64,000 nucleotides of DNA, taken from Mycobacterium sp. 155 (GTDB taxonomy: Bacteria > Actinomycetota > Actinomycetes > Mycobacteriales > Mycobacteriaceae). The stretch covers positions 2,785,463-2,849,462 of the forward strand of contig NZ_KB892705.1 in NCBI RefSeq assembly GCF_000373905.1. Reading direction: 5' to 3'. The translations under genes were made by a program, and so were the position numbers. Each line of letters opens with the position of its first letter. The first letter of the stretch is position 1. This document shows positions 9,194 through 18,103 of this stretch, in pieces. The notes under the pieces are model-generated. The model made no database searches, was not told the DNA's origin, and saw only the letters and a program-made list of their open reading frames with translations.

Positions 9194-9298
9194 TCGACGG
9201 AAAGGTCGCTGCATGCAGCTTCGAACGACCTTTACGTCGAGCTGGGGCGGCGCCGGCTCTCATCTGTCCGGGATGACGCATTGCGCCAGAGCCGCCCC
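9194..9298. repeat. Two consecutive inverted repeats between the hydrolase and the LuxR regulator
   Basis: Arm 9194-9208 (TCGACGGAAAGGTCG) pairs with 9226-9240 (CGACCTTTACGTCGA), 15 bp with one mismatch, loop 17 nt that itself contains CTGCATGCAG. Immediately after, GGGGCGGC (9244-9251) pairs with GCCGCCCC (9291-9298), with an alternative inner pairing CGGCTCT/AGAGCCG. There is no T-run after either, so a terminator role for the hydrolase gene is possible but not typical; regulator binding or a mobile miniature element are alternatives. Confidence 0.6.
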
Positions 9299-9329
9299 CG
9301 AAAATTCGCGGCGATCTTAAGCTCCTTTT

Positions 9330-11963
9330 GTGCGATTGACGTGGCCGTTAACCGGTCGCATGAAGGAGATGGGCTTCATCGAAGCCGCGCTGTCGACGTC
9401 TGATTCGTCCGGTGTCCTCATGTGCGGCACTGCCGGTGTGGGCAAGAGCCGGATCGCGCGGGAAGCGCTGGCGGTCGCCGAGTCACAGGGCTACGAATGC
9501 CGGTGGGTGGTGGGCACTTCCTCTGCTCAGTCCGTCCCTCTGGGCGTGTTCACCGCCTGGGCCACGTCGGGCGCCACCGACACAATTCAGCTGCTCCGCG
9601 CGGTGATCGAGGCGCTGACGGCTACACCTGATGGAGCCCCGGTGGTGCTAGGCGTCGACGACGTGCACCTGCTCGATGAGCTGTCGATGTTCGTGGTGCA
9701 TCAGCTCGTACAGCGTGGCGCGGCGAAGGTCATCCTGACGGTTCGCGACGAGCCGAGCTCCGACGCCATCGGGGAGATATTGAAGGTCGGCCAGTTCACC
9801 AGGCTCGACCTTCGGCCGCTGACCGCGGACGAGACCTCAACGCTCCTCTCGGCGACCCTCGGCGGATCGATCGACCCGCACACCGCCGCACGCCTGTGGG
9901 CATTGACCCAAGGGAATGCGCTGTACCTGCGCAACATCGTGGAGCAGGAAATCCTCGACGGCCGATTGGTGCAACAGCACGGGCTTTGGCAGTGGACTGG
10001 CGATCCGGTGATGCCACCCAGCCTCGTCGAGCTGATCGAATCCCGCATCGGCGCCCTGCCGGGGCCGGTTGGTGACGTGGTCGACTCGCTGGCGGTCGGG
10101 GAGCCCATCGAACTCGGGGCCCTGAGACGCATCGCTGATGCAGCCGCTGTCGAGGAGGCTGACACCCGCGGCCTGATCACGCTGGAGACCGTTGCCGGTG
10201 CGGTCGAGGTGCGGGTCGCCCATCCGCTCTACGGCGAGGTCCGGCGCAGGCGTGCACCGGCTACCCGGCTGCGGCGCCTGCGCGGATTGGTCGCCACCGA
10301 ACTGGCAGCAGTCGATGACCGCGACGACATTCGAGTCGTGGTGCGGCGTGCCACATTGAGCCTGGATTCCGACCTCCCGCCCGACGGCGATCTGCTCGTC
10401 CGGGCAGCCCGCGGCGCCGTCTGGCTGGCAGACCTGCCTCTCGCGGACCGCCTCGCCGACGCTGCAGCCCGAGCCGGAGCCGGACCCGAGCCGGGTTTCA
10501 TTCGCGCGCACGCACTGTCATGGCTCGGCCGTGGGGAGCAAGCCGACGCTGTCCTCACCGATATCGACACCGGCTCGCTGACCGAGACTGAACACGCGCG
10601 ACTGGTCTTCCTGCGGGCCAGCAACATGCTGTGGGTACTCGGCTCCCCTGCAGCCGCCAAGCGCCTCGTCGACGACGCATCCCGCACCGGCTCACCGCAG
10701 GCCCGCATCTATACCGATGCCTTTCTGGCGGTGCATTCGTTTGCGATGGATGACCCGATTGAGGCGGCACACCACACGGAACGCCTTGCCCTCGAACACC
10801 TTCCAGCCATCGTCGGTGCCGAGATCGCTTGGGTGCGCGCCACGGTATGTGCCGACGCGGGACAGACCGCCACCGCCATCGCCGCCGCAGAGGCCGGTTA
10901 CACCGTCGCGACCCGGTCTTTCGACGCACCGCAGATGACATTCAACATCGCCGACGCACACGTCAGCGCACTGCTGCTGTCCGGCCGCATCGGCGACGCG
11001 CTGCGAGTGGCCGAGCGCGTGCGCGAGCAGGCCGCCAATCTCCCGGGCACCGCCCAACTGCTCGGAGCCGCCGTGGCAGGCCGGGCGACCCTCGGAGCGG
11101 GCCAGTTGAAGACCGCAGGTGCGCTACTCGAGCAGGCGACGGTGGGCCTGTCCAATGCTGGGTACGCCACCGGCTGGGGATATCGGTACAAGGTCGCGCA
11201 CGCGACAGCCCTCGCCATTCACGGCGCAACAGCAGAGGCGGCGTCGGCTCTGTCCACACTGGAGAAGCTGCCGCGCACGTTCCGGATGTTGGAGTGCGAA
11301 CGCAACATCGCCCAGGCGTGGGTGGCCGCCGGCCAAGGTGCCGTCAGCGAGGCGATCGCCCTGTTGCTGTCGGCATCCGAAACCGCCTGCAGAAAAGGGC
11401 AATTCGCCGCCGAGGTGGCTTGCTTGCAGACCGCAACCCAGTTCGGTCACCGTTCCGGCGCAGCGCGGTTGCGAGAGCTCGAATCGATCGTCGAGGGACC
11501 ACGCGCCGGCCTTGCGACCCGCTTCGCCGAGGCCCTGGACAGGGCCGATGCAGCCGAGTTAGCCATCCTGTCAGTGGAATTCGAGCACATGGGCGACCTT
11601 GTCGCCGCGGTGGATTGTGCCGCCCACGCAGCCAGCACGTACCGCGGCCAGGGGCTGCGAGGCTCGGCGCTGACCTGCTCGTCACGCGCGACAGCCCTCG
11701 CCGAGCGGTGCGGCGGCGTCAGCTCCCCCGCGCTCAGCGCCGCCGCCGGAACTTTGCCGTTGACCAATCGAGAACGAGAGATCGTCATGCTGGTCGCCGC
11801 GGGGTTGTCCAATCAAGCCGTCGCAGAACGACTGACGCTGTCAGTTCGTACCGTCGAGAGCCACCTGTACCGGGCCATGCTCAAGACGGAAACCACCAGC
11901 CGCGACGAACTCGGCGGCCTGCTACCCCCACGACAACCGCCCGATGATGACAGCCGTCCTTGA
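9330..11963 (+). CDS. Large ATP-binding LuxR-family (LAL) transcriptional regulator
   Basis: 877-residue regulator of the MalT/LAL type. The N-terminus WPLTGRMKEMGFIEAAL leads into a Walker A (GTAGVGKSR, about residue 32) and Walker B (VVLGVDDVHLL, about residue 105), followed by a long helical TPR-like middle. The C-terminus has the LuxR helix-turn-helix (LTNREREIVMLVAAGLSNQ ... LSVRTVESHLYRAM, residues ~811-860). GTG 9330 keeps the conserved WPLTGR segment; an ATG at 9360 would cut it. LAL regulators often control secondary-metabolite or catabolic genes, and the next gene is a stand-alone PKS acyltransferase, so regulation of that gene is plausible but unproven. The ligand is unknown. Confidence 0.88.
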   Translation: MRLTWPLTGRMKEMGFIEAALSTSDSSGVLMCGTAGVGKSRIAREALAVAESQGYECRWVVGTSSAQSVPLGVFTAWATSGATDTIQLLRAVIEALTATPDGAPVVLGVDDVHLLDELSMFVVHQLVQRGAAKVILTVRDEPSSDAIGEILKVGQFTRLDLRPLTADETSTLLSATLGGSIDPHTAARLWALTQGNALYLRNIVEQEILDGRLVQQHGLWQWTGDPVMPPSLVELIESRIGALPGPVGDVVDSLAVGEPIELGALRRIADAAAVEEADTRGLITLETVAGAVEVRVAHPLYGEVRRRRAPATRLRRLRGLVATELAAVDDRDDIRVVVRRATLSLDSDLPPDGDLLVRAARGAVWLADLPLADRLADAAARAGAGPEPGFIRAHALSWLGRGEQADAVLTDIDTGSLTETEHARLVFLRASNMLWVLGSPAAAKRLVDDASRTGSPQARIYTDAFLAVHSFAMDDPIEAAHHTERLALEHLPAIVGAEIAWVRATVCADAGQTATAIAAAEAGYTVATRSFDAPQMTFNIADAHVSALLLSGRIGDALRVAERVREQAANLPGTAQLLGAAVAGRATLGAGQLKTAGALLEQATVGLSNAGYATGWGYRYKVAHATALAIHGATAEAASALSTLEKLPRTFRMLECERNIAQAWVAAGQGAVSEAIALLLSASETACRKGQFAAEVACLQTATQFGHRSGAARLRELESIVEGPRAGLATRFAEALDRADAAELAILSVEFEHMGDLVAAVDCAAHAASTYRGQGLRGSALTCSSRATALAERCGGVSSPALSAAAGTLPLTNREREIVMLVAAGLSNQAVAERLTLSVRTVESHLYRAMLKTETTSRDELGGLLPPRQPPDDDSRP

Positions 11964-12108
11964 CCGCACCCCCGGGGTACCGCAAACGCGCGGAATCGCT
12001 TGGGTTTGAAGGGCATCTGGCTCGTACCGAGTTGATGATCTGGGCTAGCCGCCCCGACGAACCTACGCACCGGACCACTAAGTAGTAGCCGCTTGAGACG
12101 AATCGAGA

Positions 12109-12153
12109 GTGCAGTAGTTCACCACTGCACCCGGGATGTCACGCGGGCGTGAC
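12109..12153. promoter_or_regulatory. Inverted repeat and near-perfect palindrome upstream of the AT gene
   Basis: GTGCAGT (12109-12115) pairs with ACTGCAC (12124-12130), and directly after it lies GTCACGC-GG-GCGTGAC (12138-12153), a 7-bp perfect inverted repeat with a 2-bp centre. They are 63-107 bp before the ATG at 12216, a position expected for an operator. No other gene lies in the 252-bp gap 11964-12215. Confidence 0.45.
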
Positions 12154-12215
12154 GATTCCCTCGCAGAGGTTGATCCTGGCTTCGTCTGTTCGCAGGACAC
12201 CTGGAAGGGGCGACG

Positions 12216-13229
12216 ATGCGCATCCCACGCACTTGGTTCGAGTCAGTCGGAAAGGCCGCCGCCGCAAGGGGAACGGTCTTCGTCTTTCCCGGCCAGGGAT
12301 CGCAATGGACGGGCATGACGGTCGAACTGTTGGACTCCGCGCCGATGTTCGCCGACCACATGCGACGCTGCGACGCCGCATTCGCCGAGTTCGTCGACTG
12401 GTCGCTGCTCGAGATCGTGCGCGGCGACGTGGCCTCTCCCGGGCTCGACCGGGTCGACGTGGTACAGCCCGTGCTGTTCGCGGTGATGGTCTCGCTGGCC
12501 GCGCAATGGCAATCGCTGGGAATCCAGCCGGACGCCGTGCTGGGCCATTCACAGGGCGAGATCGCCGCCGCCTACGTCGCGGGGGCGCTCTCGTTGCGAG
12601 ACGCGACGAAAGTCGTCACGTTGCGCAGCAAGGCGATCCGCGCGATTGCGGGGACCGGAGGCATGGTCTCGATCCCGCAGTCCGTCGAACGGGTTCACGT
12701 CCTCATCCGCCCATGGCGTCAATCGATCTCCATCGCCGCGCAGAATGGTCCGTCCTGCACGGTCGTCACCGGGAATGCAGACGCATTGGCCGAGCTGATG
12801 GCCAGATGTGAACGAGATGGGCTGTCGGTCATGCGGATTCCGGTCAACTACGCGTCGCATTCGGCCGCGGTCGAGGAGTTGCGCGAGACCTTGCGGGACT
12901 CCCTCTCAGGGCTACGGCCGCACGGCGGCGATATCACGTTCATCTCCGCAGTCACCGGCGCCGGACTGGACCCGTCGATCCTCGACGGCGATTATTGGTT
13001 CGCCAATCTGCGGCAACCGGTGTTGTTCGAGCAAGCTATCCGATGGTCGTATGAACACGGATACCGTACGTTCATCGAATCCAGTCCGGATCCAGTGCTG
13101 ACAGTCGGCATCGAGGAATCGCTGGAGGAATACGGCGACGACCACAGCGTGGTCGCGACGCTGTTCGACGGCACCCAACCGCGGCGCATCGACTTGCCCA
13201 CGTGGGCCTTCGATCGCAGACGCTACTAG
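12216..13229 (+). CDS. Free-standing polyketide-synthase-type acyltransferase domain, methylmalonyl-type signature
   Basis: 337 residues that correspond to one PKS AT domain and nothing more. TVFVFPGQGSQWTGM (residues ~20-34) is the AT entry motif; VLGHSQGEIAAAY holds the nucleophile Ser (~residue 110); VVTLRSK carries the conserved Arg; YASH (~residue 211) is the methylmalonyl-CoA signature (malonyl ATs show HAFH). The end, LPTWAFDRRRY, is the usual post-AT linker of a modular PKS. No KS, ACP, KR or TE is nearby. It could be a trans-acting AT, or a remnant of a deleted type I PKS that kept an intact frame and its own start (ribosome site ggaagggg). Confidence 0.85.
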   Translation: MRIPRTWFESVGKAAAARGTVFVFPGQGSQWTGMTVELLDSAPMFADHMRRCDAAFAEFVDWSLLEIVRGDVASPGLDRVDVVQPVLFAVMVSLAAQWQSLGIQPDAVLGHSQGEIAAAYVAGALSLRDATKVVTLRSKAIRAIAGTGGMVSIPQSVERVHVLIRPWRQSISIAAQNGPSCTVVTGNADALAELMARCERDGLSVMRIPVNYASHSAAVEELRETLRDSLSGLRPHGGDITFISAVTGAGLDPSILDGDYWFANLRQPVLFEQAIRWSYEHGYRTFIESSPDPVLTVGIEESLEEYGDDHSVVATLFDGTQPRRIDLPTWAFDRRRY

Positions 13230-16200
13230 ACGCACATCGCCTTGGCCCAGTCGATATGTCCTTCGAAGCCAAGGGATTCCGCCATCGCACGATAGCGATC
13301 CACCAGAGCCCGGAAGGCGACGTCGTCACCCCGGGCCCGAGCGAGCAGCGCGCGCAGCTGCAGCAGCGTGATGTCGCGGATCGCCGAATCTTGATCGGCC
13401 CGCCAGTTGCGCAAGCGGTCGATCATTGCCTCGGCTTCGGCCAGATCGTCTTCGGAGCCACGTTGAAGCAGCGTCTCCACCAACGCCTGGGTGCCGAAAA
13501 CGCCAAACCCGAACCGCTCAGCCCGATACAGATGGTCCGCGGCTTGGCGCATCACCGGAATGGTCGCCTCGCGGTCGCCGCGCCTGGCCTTCTCCCGACC
13601 GACCAACAATGTGGTGGACGGAACGAGGGAGGGCATCCGCTCTCGTTGCCAATCGAGCCCCTGCATGGTCAGTGCCAGCCCGCGGTCTCGGTCGGCCTCC
13701 GAATCCCGATGCAGCAGCGCACCACCCAACGAGAACTCGGCGAAGAGCAGTCCGATATCGCTGCCGGCCCTTTGAGCGGTTTGCAGGGCGTCGGTGAACG
13801 TCCGCAGTAAGAAGTCGTCGGCCCGAAGCACGCCGGCGACCATACCGGTGCCGTAAGCCCAGGTGACGACCACACCGAAGGTTTCCGCATCGCTGTCTCG
13901 GGCCATCGCGACGGCCGCGTCGAGGTCCTGCCGCCATCCGGCCCGGCCCAACCACCACCCGGCCACACCGCGAAATGCCAGCGCAACCGCTAGCGGTGCG
14001 CCGAAACCGAAGCCGGCGCCCATGGCGGGGTCACCTCCGGCCAGGTCGATAGCGGTCTGTGACCACCGCAGGATCTCGTCGAACTCGCCGACACTGAACC
14101 AGTTGGCAAACGGGAGGAAAGCCAACCCGATGGTCAACGCGGGATTGCCGATCGACTCGAGGAGCGCCATCTGCTCGGATGCCAGCCGCGAGCCCTCGGG
14201 CCGCTCCGCGTAGAGGAGCTCCGTCACCAACCCGGTCATGCCGATGGCCACCGAAACCTTATCCCCTGCCGCGTCGCATAATTCGCGCAACTCGTCGAAA
14301 CGACCCCTGGTTTCCTGGGATGTTCGCGCCTGCCAGTCGGTGGCGCACAGCATGGTGCGCGGTGCGATCCGCATCGCCAATGTGCCGGTGCCGTTGGCTA
14401 ACCTGTCGGCGACGCGGCGGGCCCGCTCCCAGCTGACCCGCGCCGCGCCGATATCACGGTTGGTCGACCAGGCGCCGGCGCGCATATGCCAGGCGTAGGC
14501 GGCGGGCAGGTCACCCGCGGCCTCGAGATGCTCAGCGATCAACGCGGCGTTCTGGTCCGCCGACTCGGGGGCACGCGCTTCGATGGCCACCGCCAGGCGC
14601 CGATGCCAACCGGCGCGATCGGATTTCAGCTGCGATTCGTAGGCCACGGCGCGGATCAATGGATGGCGGAAGGCGTACTCGGCGCCGGGGTGCACGCGTA
14701 CCTGATCGATCAGCTCCGCGTTCAGCAGCTCACCAATGACAACTTCGATGTCCAGCGCAGCCAGCAAGTCGGCCTCGAAGCGGACCCCGATCACCGACGC
14801 CGCGTAGATCGTGCGCTTGGCCGCTGAGGTCAGCCGGTCGATGCGGGCCTCGATGGCCGCCTGCACTGTGGCCGGCACGCTCACCTCGGCGACATCCACT
14901 TGACACACGTATCCGCCGTGCTCGCCAGTCAGCACGCCGCGCTGCACCAACTCCCGCAGCATCTCCTCGGCGAAAAACGGGTTCCCGGCGGCGCGCTCGG
15001 CGATGATCAACGCCAGCTCTCCGACCGAGGGATCCGCACCCAGCAACTCGCCTATCAGCACCGCGGTATCCGAATCATCCAGAGGAGCAAGCGTTATCGC
15101 CTGCACGCTCGGCATCTCCGAGAGCGCGCCCTCATACTCCGGACGGAAGGTGACCAGCACCAGCGAGGAGGTCTGGGGCATGACGCTGAGCAGATCGGCC
15201 AGCATCGAATCGCTCACGGTGTCGATCCAGTGGGCATCCTCGATGATGTAGAGCGCCGGCTCGGTGCGCGCCTGTGTCGCCATTTTGAGCAGCGCGGTCA
15301 ACCGGCGCCTCCTCGCATCCGAGTCGATCAGAGGCAGCGGCACCGTAGCGTCGGCGATGCCGAGGAGGTCATCGAGCAGGAGGAGATCCTGAGGGTCGGC
15401 CTGCGGGACTTGTTCGCGCACCCGGGCGCGGGCGGCGTCCTCGTCGAGGCTGACCACGCCTGTGGCCTCGCGCAGTAGTCGCGTCACGGCATGGAACGGA
15501 ACGTCACGAGCGTGGGATTCACAAAAGGTCCAAAACACCTGTACCCCACGGCCCGACGCTAGTGCGGCAGCCTCCCGGGCGACCCGACTCTTGCCGATAC
15601 CCGGCGGACCGACCAAGTTCACCACACCCCCGCGGCCTGCCGTCGCGCGATCCATGACCGCGTCAACCGCCGCCATTTCCCACCGCCGGCCGACCAGCCG
15701 CGCCTCTCGGCGCGGCACCGCGCCGTGGCCCGAACCCATCCCAAGCAACCGGCGCGCGGGGACGGGTGCGTCACCACCTTTGATGCGCACCAGTTCCGGC
15801 TCACTTAGCAGCGCGACACGTTCGACCAACCGCGCAGTCGATTCCGACAACATCACCCCACCCGCCGGCGCCACCGACTCCATCCGCTGCGCAAACCCGA
15901 CGGGCTCACCGGTCGCGGTGTACCCCCACATCCCCGATCCGAGCGCCCCGACGATCACCCGACCCGAATTCACGCCGACGCGCAACCGCAGTCCCACCCC
16001 ATCACGTCGGGCCACCTGGTCCGCCAGTCGGTTTGCCTCATCTTGAATTGCCAACGCCGCCAAGCATGCCCTCAGAGCATGATCTTCCAACGCCACCGGG
16101 GCGCCGAACACCGCCATCACCCCGTCGCCGGTGAACTCCACCGTCCCGGCGCCGTACCGGCGCACGACGGCCGCCGAGCGCTCCACCACCTCGGTCATGA

Positions 16201-16393
16201 TTTCGCGCAGCCGCTCGAGATCCAGCGTGGCGGCGATGTCCATCGACTGGACCACGTCGGCGAACAACACGGTCACCTGCTTGTATTCCGGGGTATCGGC
16301 CGAAATCCCGGTGCGGGTACCGCACTCGTCACAGAACTTGGCGTTCGCCCGCAATCCAGTACCGCATGACCCGCACGACACGTCCGCCGTCAT
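13226..16393 (-). CDS. Degenerate class III cyclase domain fused to AAA ATPase and TPR-like regulator
   Basis: 1055 residues. The N-terminal zinc ribbon is visible (CGSCGTGLRANAKFCDECG), then a class III nucleotide cyclase homology domain (~40-215) with metal aspartates in TVLFADVVQSM and FTGDGVMAVFGAP. However, the purine-specifying Lys position is Glu (VEFTGD) and the VNxAxR catalytic Asn is Gly (VGFAQRM), so cyclase activity is doubtful. A STAND/AAA ATPase follows (Walker A GPPGIGKSR ~260; IIEDAHWIDT) and then helical repeats; there is no C-terminal LuxR domain. ATG 16393 is chosen over an upstream extension because it starts just before the zinc ribbon. The 3' end overlaps the AT gene by 4 bp, convergent. 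Confidence 0.85.
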   Translation of the reverse strand: MTADVSCGSCGTGLRANAKFCDECGTRTGISADTPEYKQVTVLFADVVQSMDIAATLDLERLREIMTEVVERSAAVVRRYGAGTVEFTGDGVMAVFGAPVALEDHALRACLAALAIQDEANRLADQVARRDGVGLRLRVGVNSGRVIVGALGSGMWGYTATGEPVGFAQRMESVAPAGGVMLSESTARLVERVALLSEPELVRIKGGDAPVPARRLLGMGSGHGAVPRREARLVGRRWEMAAVDAVMDRATAGRGGVVNLVGPPGIGKSRVAREAAALASGRGVQVFWTFCESHARDVPFHAVTRLLREATGVVSLDEDAARARVREQVPQADPQDLLLLDDLLGIADATVPLPLIDSDARRRRLTALLKMATQARTEPALYIIEDAHWIDTVSDSMLADLLSVMPQTSSLVLVTFRPEYEGALSEMPSVQAITLAPLDDSDTAVLIGELLGADPSVGELALIIAERAAGNPFFAEEMLRELVQRGVLTGEHGGYVCQVDVAEVSVPATVQAAIEARIDRLTSAAKRTIYAASVIGVRFEADLLAALDIEVVIGELLNAELIDQVRVHPGAEYAFRHPLIRAVAYESQLKSDRAGWHRRLAVAIEARAPESADQNAALIAEHLEAAGDLPAAYAWHMRAGAWSTNRDIGAARVSWERARRVADRLANGTGTLAMRIAPRTMLCATDWQARTSQETRGRFDELRELCDAAGDKVSVAIGMTGLVTELLYAERPEGSRLASEQMALLESIGNPALTIGLAFLPFANWFSVGEFDEILRWSQTAIDLAGGDPAMGAGFGFGAPLAVALAFRGVAGWWLGRAGWRQDLDAAVAMARDSDAETFGVVVTWAYGTGMVAGVLRADDFLLRTFTDALQTAQRAGSDIGLLFAEFSLGGALLHRDSEADRDRGLALTMQGLDWQRERMPSLVPSTTLLVGREKARRGDREATIPVMRQAADHLYRAERFGFGVFGTQALVETLLQRGSEDDLAEAEAMIDRLRNWRADQDSAIRDITLLQLRALLARARGDDVAFRALVDRYRAMAESLGFEGHIDWAKAMCV

Positions 16394-16596
16394 CTCTGCA
16401 CCATCCGAACTAGGGTCCGTCCACCCTCGATTGCCCAAGGGTAAGGCGCTGGCCAACGAAAGAACCACAGTATTGACACTGACGTCAGGGATGCGGGCTG
16501 AGTAGTACGCGGGTCAATTCGTCGTGGTGACGGGACAGGCTGACGGAATCGTCGCCCGCGCGCAGCGGGTCGATCTCGCTAGCGCACTACTGCAAT

Positions 16597-18090
16597 GTGA
16601 CCCGATATGACGTGGCAGTACTTGGCGGCCGTACCGGCATGTCGCGGCGGCACCATCCAACCGCACACGTGGACCTGTCCCACCTTTTAGACTCGCCCCC
16701 GGTGGTCAGCAACGCGATAAAGACACAGGCGGGCATTTTGGCACGTCGGACACGCAGCTGGCTCCGCAGTACCTTGACCGGCTGGCAGAAACCGACACTG
16801 CACCCGGTCGACGCCAGCGGCGAAAGCGCAGAGAGTTTGGTGGGCTTCGTCCTGACGGCGGCGGTGGTCGGCGCGCTGACCGGCCTGACCGCAGCCAGCT
16901 TCCGACTGCTTCTGGTCCAGGCGGGCCAGTGGCGTGAATCGCTGTCCAGTTGGGCCCAGGGCAGCTGGTGGGGCCTGATCGTCGTGGTGTTCATCTGCGC
17001 CGTGTGCACGATGGTCGCGGCGGCGTTGGTGGCACGCATCGAGCCGAATGCCGAAGGCAGCGGCATCCCGCGCGTCGAAGCGGTCGTCGAAGGCCGTGCC
17101 GAGCCCGGCAAATTCCGGATTCTGCCGATCAAGTACGTCGGTGGTCTGCTGTCGCTGGGCGCCGGCCTGGCGCTCGGCCGTGAAGGGCCATCGGTGCAGA
17201 TGGGTGGTTCGGTGGCAGTGATCATCGCTTCGCTGACCCGTCGATCTCAGACTGACCTGAGGATTCTGGCCGCCGGCGGCGCAGCCGCCGGCCTGGCGAC
17301 CGCCTTCAACGCGCCTATCGCCGGTGGGGTATTCGTCTTGGAAGAGCTCGTCAAACGCTTTGACCCCCGGACTACCCTCGCCACCCTCGTGGCCTCGGCG
17401 TCTGGGTTCGTGGTGGCTTACCCGCTCATCCATTCCGGCACTGATTTCTATATGCCGCAGCTATCCGAACCCCGTCTGGCCGACGCCGGTTGGGTGGTGG
17501 CCGTCGGTATCGTCACCGGCGTTCTGGGCGTGCTTTACAACAAGGCCATCATGTTCGGGTTGCACAGGGCCGATACCAGCCGATGGCCGGTCGAAGTGCG
17601 CGCGGCCGCCATCGGCGGGGGTGTGGGAATTCTCGTCTGGTGCGCGCCGGACCTTGCCGGCGGCGGCGACAACCTGACTCAGCAAGCACTCCTGGGCCAC
17701 GGCACGATTTGGGCTGTCATCGGGGTGCTGGTGTTACGTTTCGTCCTTGGTGCCGCGTCCTACGCAGCGGGAACCCCGGGCGGTCTGTTCGCTCCGATGC
17801 TCGTGCTCGGTGCCGACACCGGGCTCATCGTCGCACTGGTGGCCGCCCACTTCGTCCCGGACGCCGCCCCCAGTCCGGCGGGACTCGCCCTGATCGGGAT
17901 GGCATCGTTCTTCACCGCCAGCGTGCACGCACCAGTTACCGGTCTGATCCTCGCCACAGAGCTCACCGGCACCACCAACCAACTGCCACCGATGCTCGGC
18001 GCATGCGCGACTGCGCTACTGGTCGCCATGGTCCTGCGGTCACGACCCATCTACGGCCTGCTCGCCGACCGCGCTGCCACCCGTACCTGA
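16597..18090 (+). CDS. ClC-family chloride channel / H+-Cl- exchanger
   Basis: Integral membrane chloride transporter, ~497 residues with about a dozen helices. All ClC signatures are present: GSGIPR (~residue 150), GREGPSVQ with the gating Glu (~190), an LEELVKRF glutamate at the position of the internal proton glutamate, and GGLFAPML (~393). Retention of both glutamates favours H+/Cl- antiport over a channel. The start is uncertain: GTG 16597 or ATG 16639; no clear ribosome site precedes either, and the conserved core begins only around residue 75. No C-terminal CBS domains. It is divergent from the cyclase-like gene. Confidence 0.9.
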   Translation: MTRYDVAVLGGRTGMSRRHHPTAHVDLSHLLDSPPVVSNAIKTQAGILARRTRSWLRSTLTGWQKPTLHPVDASGESAESLVGFVLTAAVVGALTGLTAASFRLLLVQAGQWRESLSSWAQGSWWGLIVVVFICAVCTMVAAALVARIEPNAEGSGIPRVEAVVEGRAEPGKFRILPIKYVGGLLSLGAGLALGREGPSVQMGGSVAVIIASLTRRSQTDLRILAAGGAAAGLATAFNAPIAGGVFVLEELVKRFDPRTTLATLVASASGFVVAYPLIHSGTDFYMPQLSEPRLADAGWVVAVGIVTGVLGVLYNKAIMFGLHRADTSRWPVEVRAAAIGGGVGILVWCAPDLAGGGDNLTQQALLGHGTIWAVIGVLVLRFVLGAASYAAGTPGGLFAPMLVLGADTGLIVALVAAHFVPDAAPSPAGLALIGMASFFTASVHAPVTGLILATELTGTTNQLPPMLGACATALLVAMVLRSRPIYGLLADRAATRT

Positions 18091-18103
18091 TCCGATCACC
18101 CCA

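Noticed and set aside
16480..16487. TGACGTCA palindrome near the cyclase-like gene, resembling a eukaryotic CRE
   Set aside because: Bacterial CRP-type sites have the TGTGA-N6-TCACA form; an isolated 8-bp palindrome is expected by chance.
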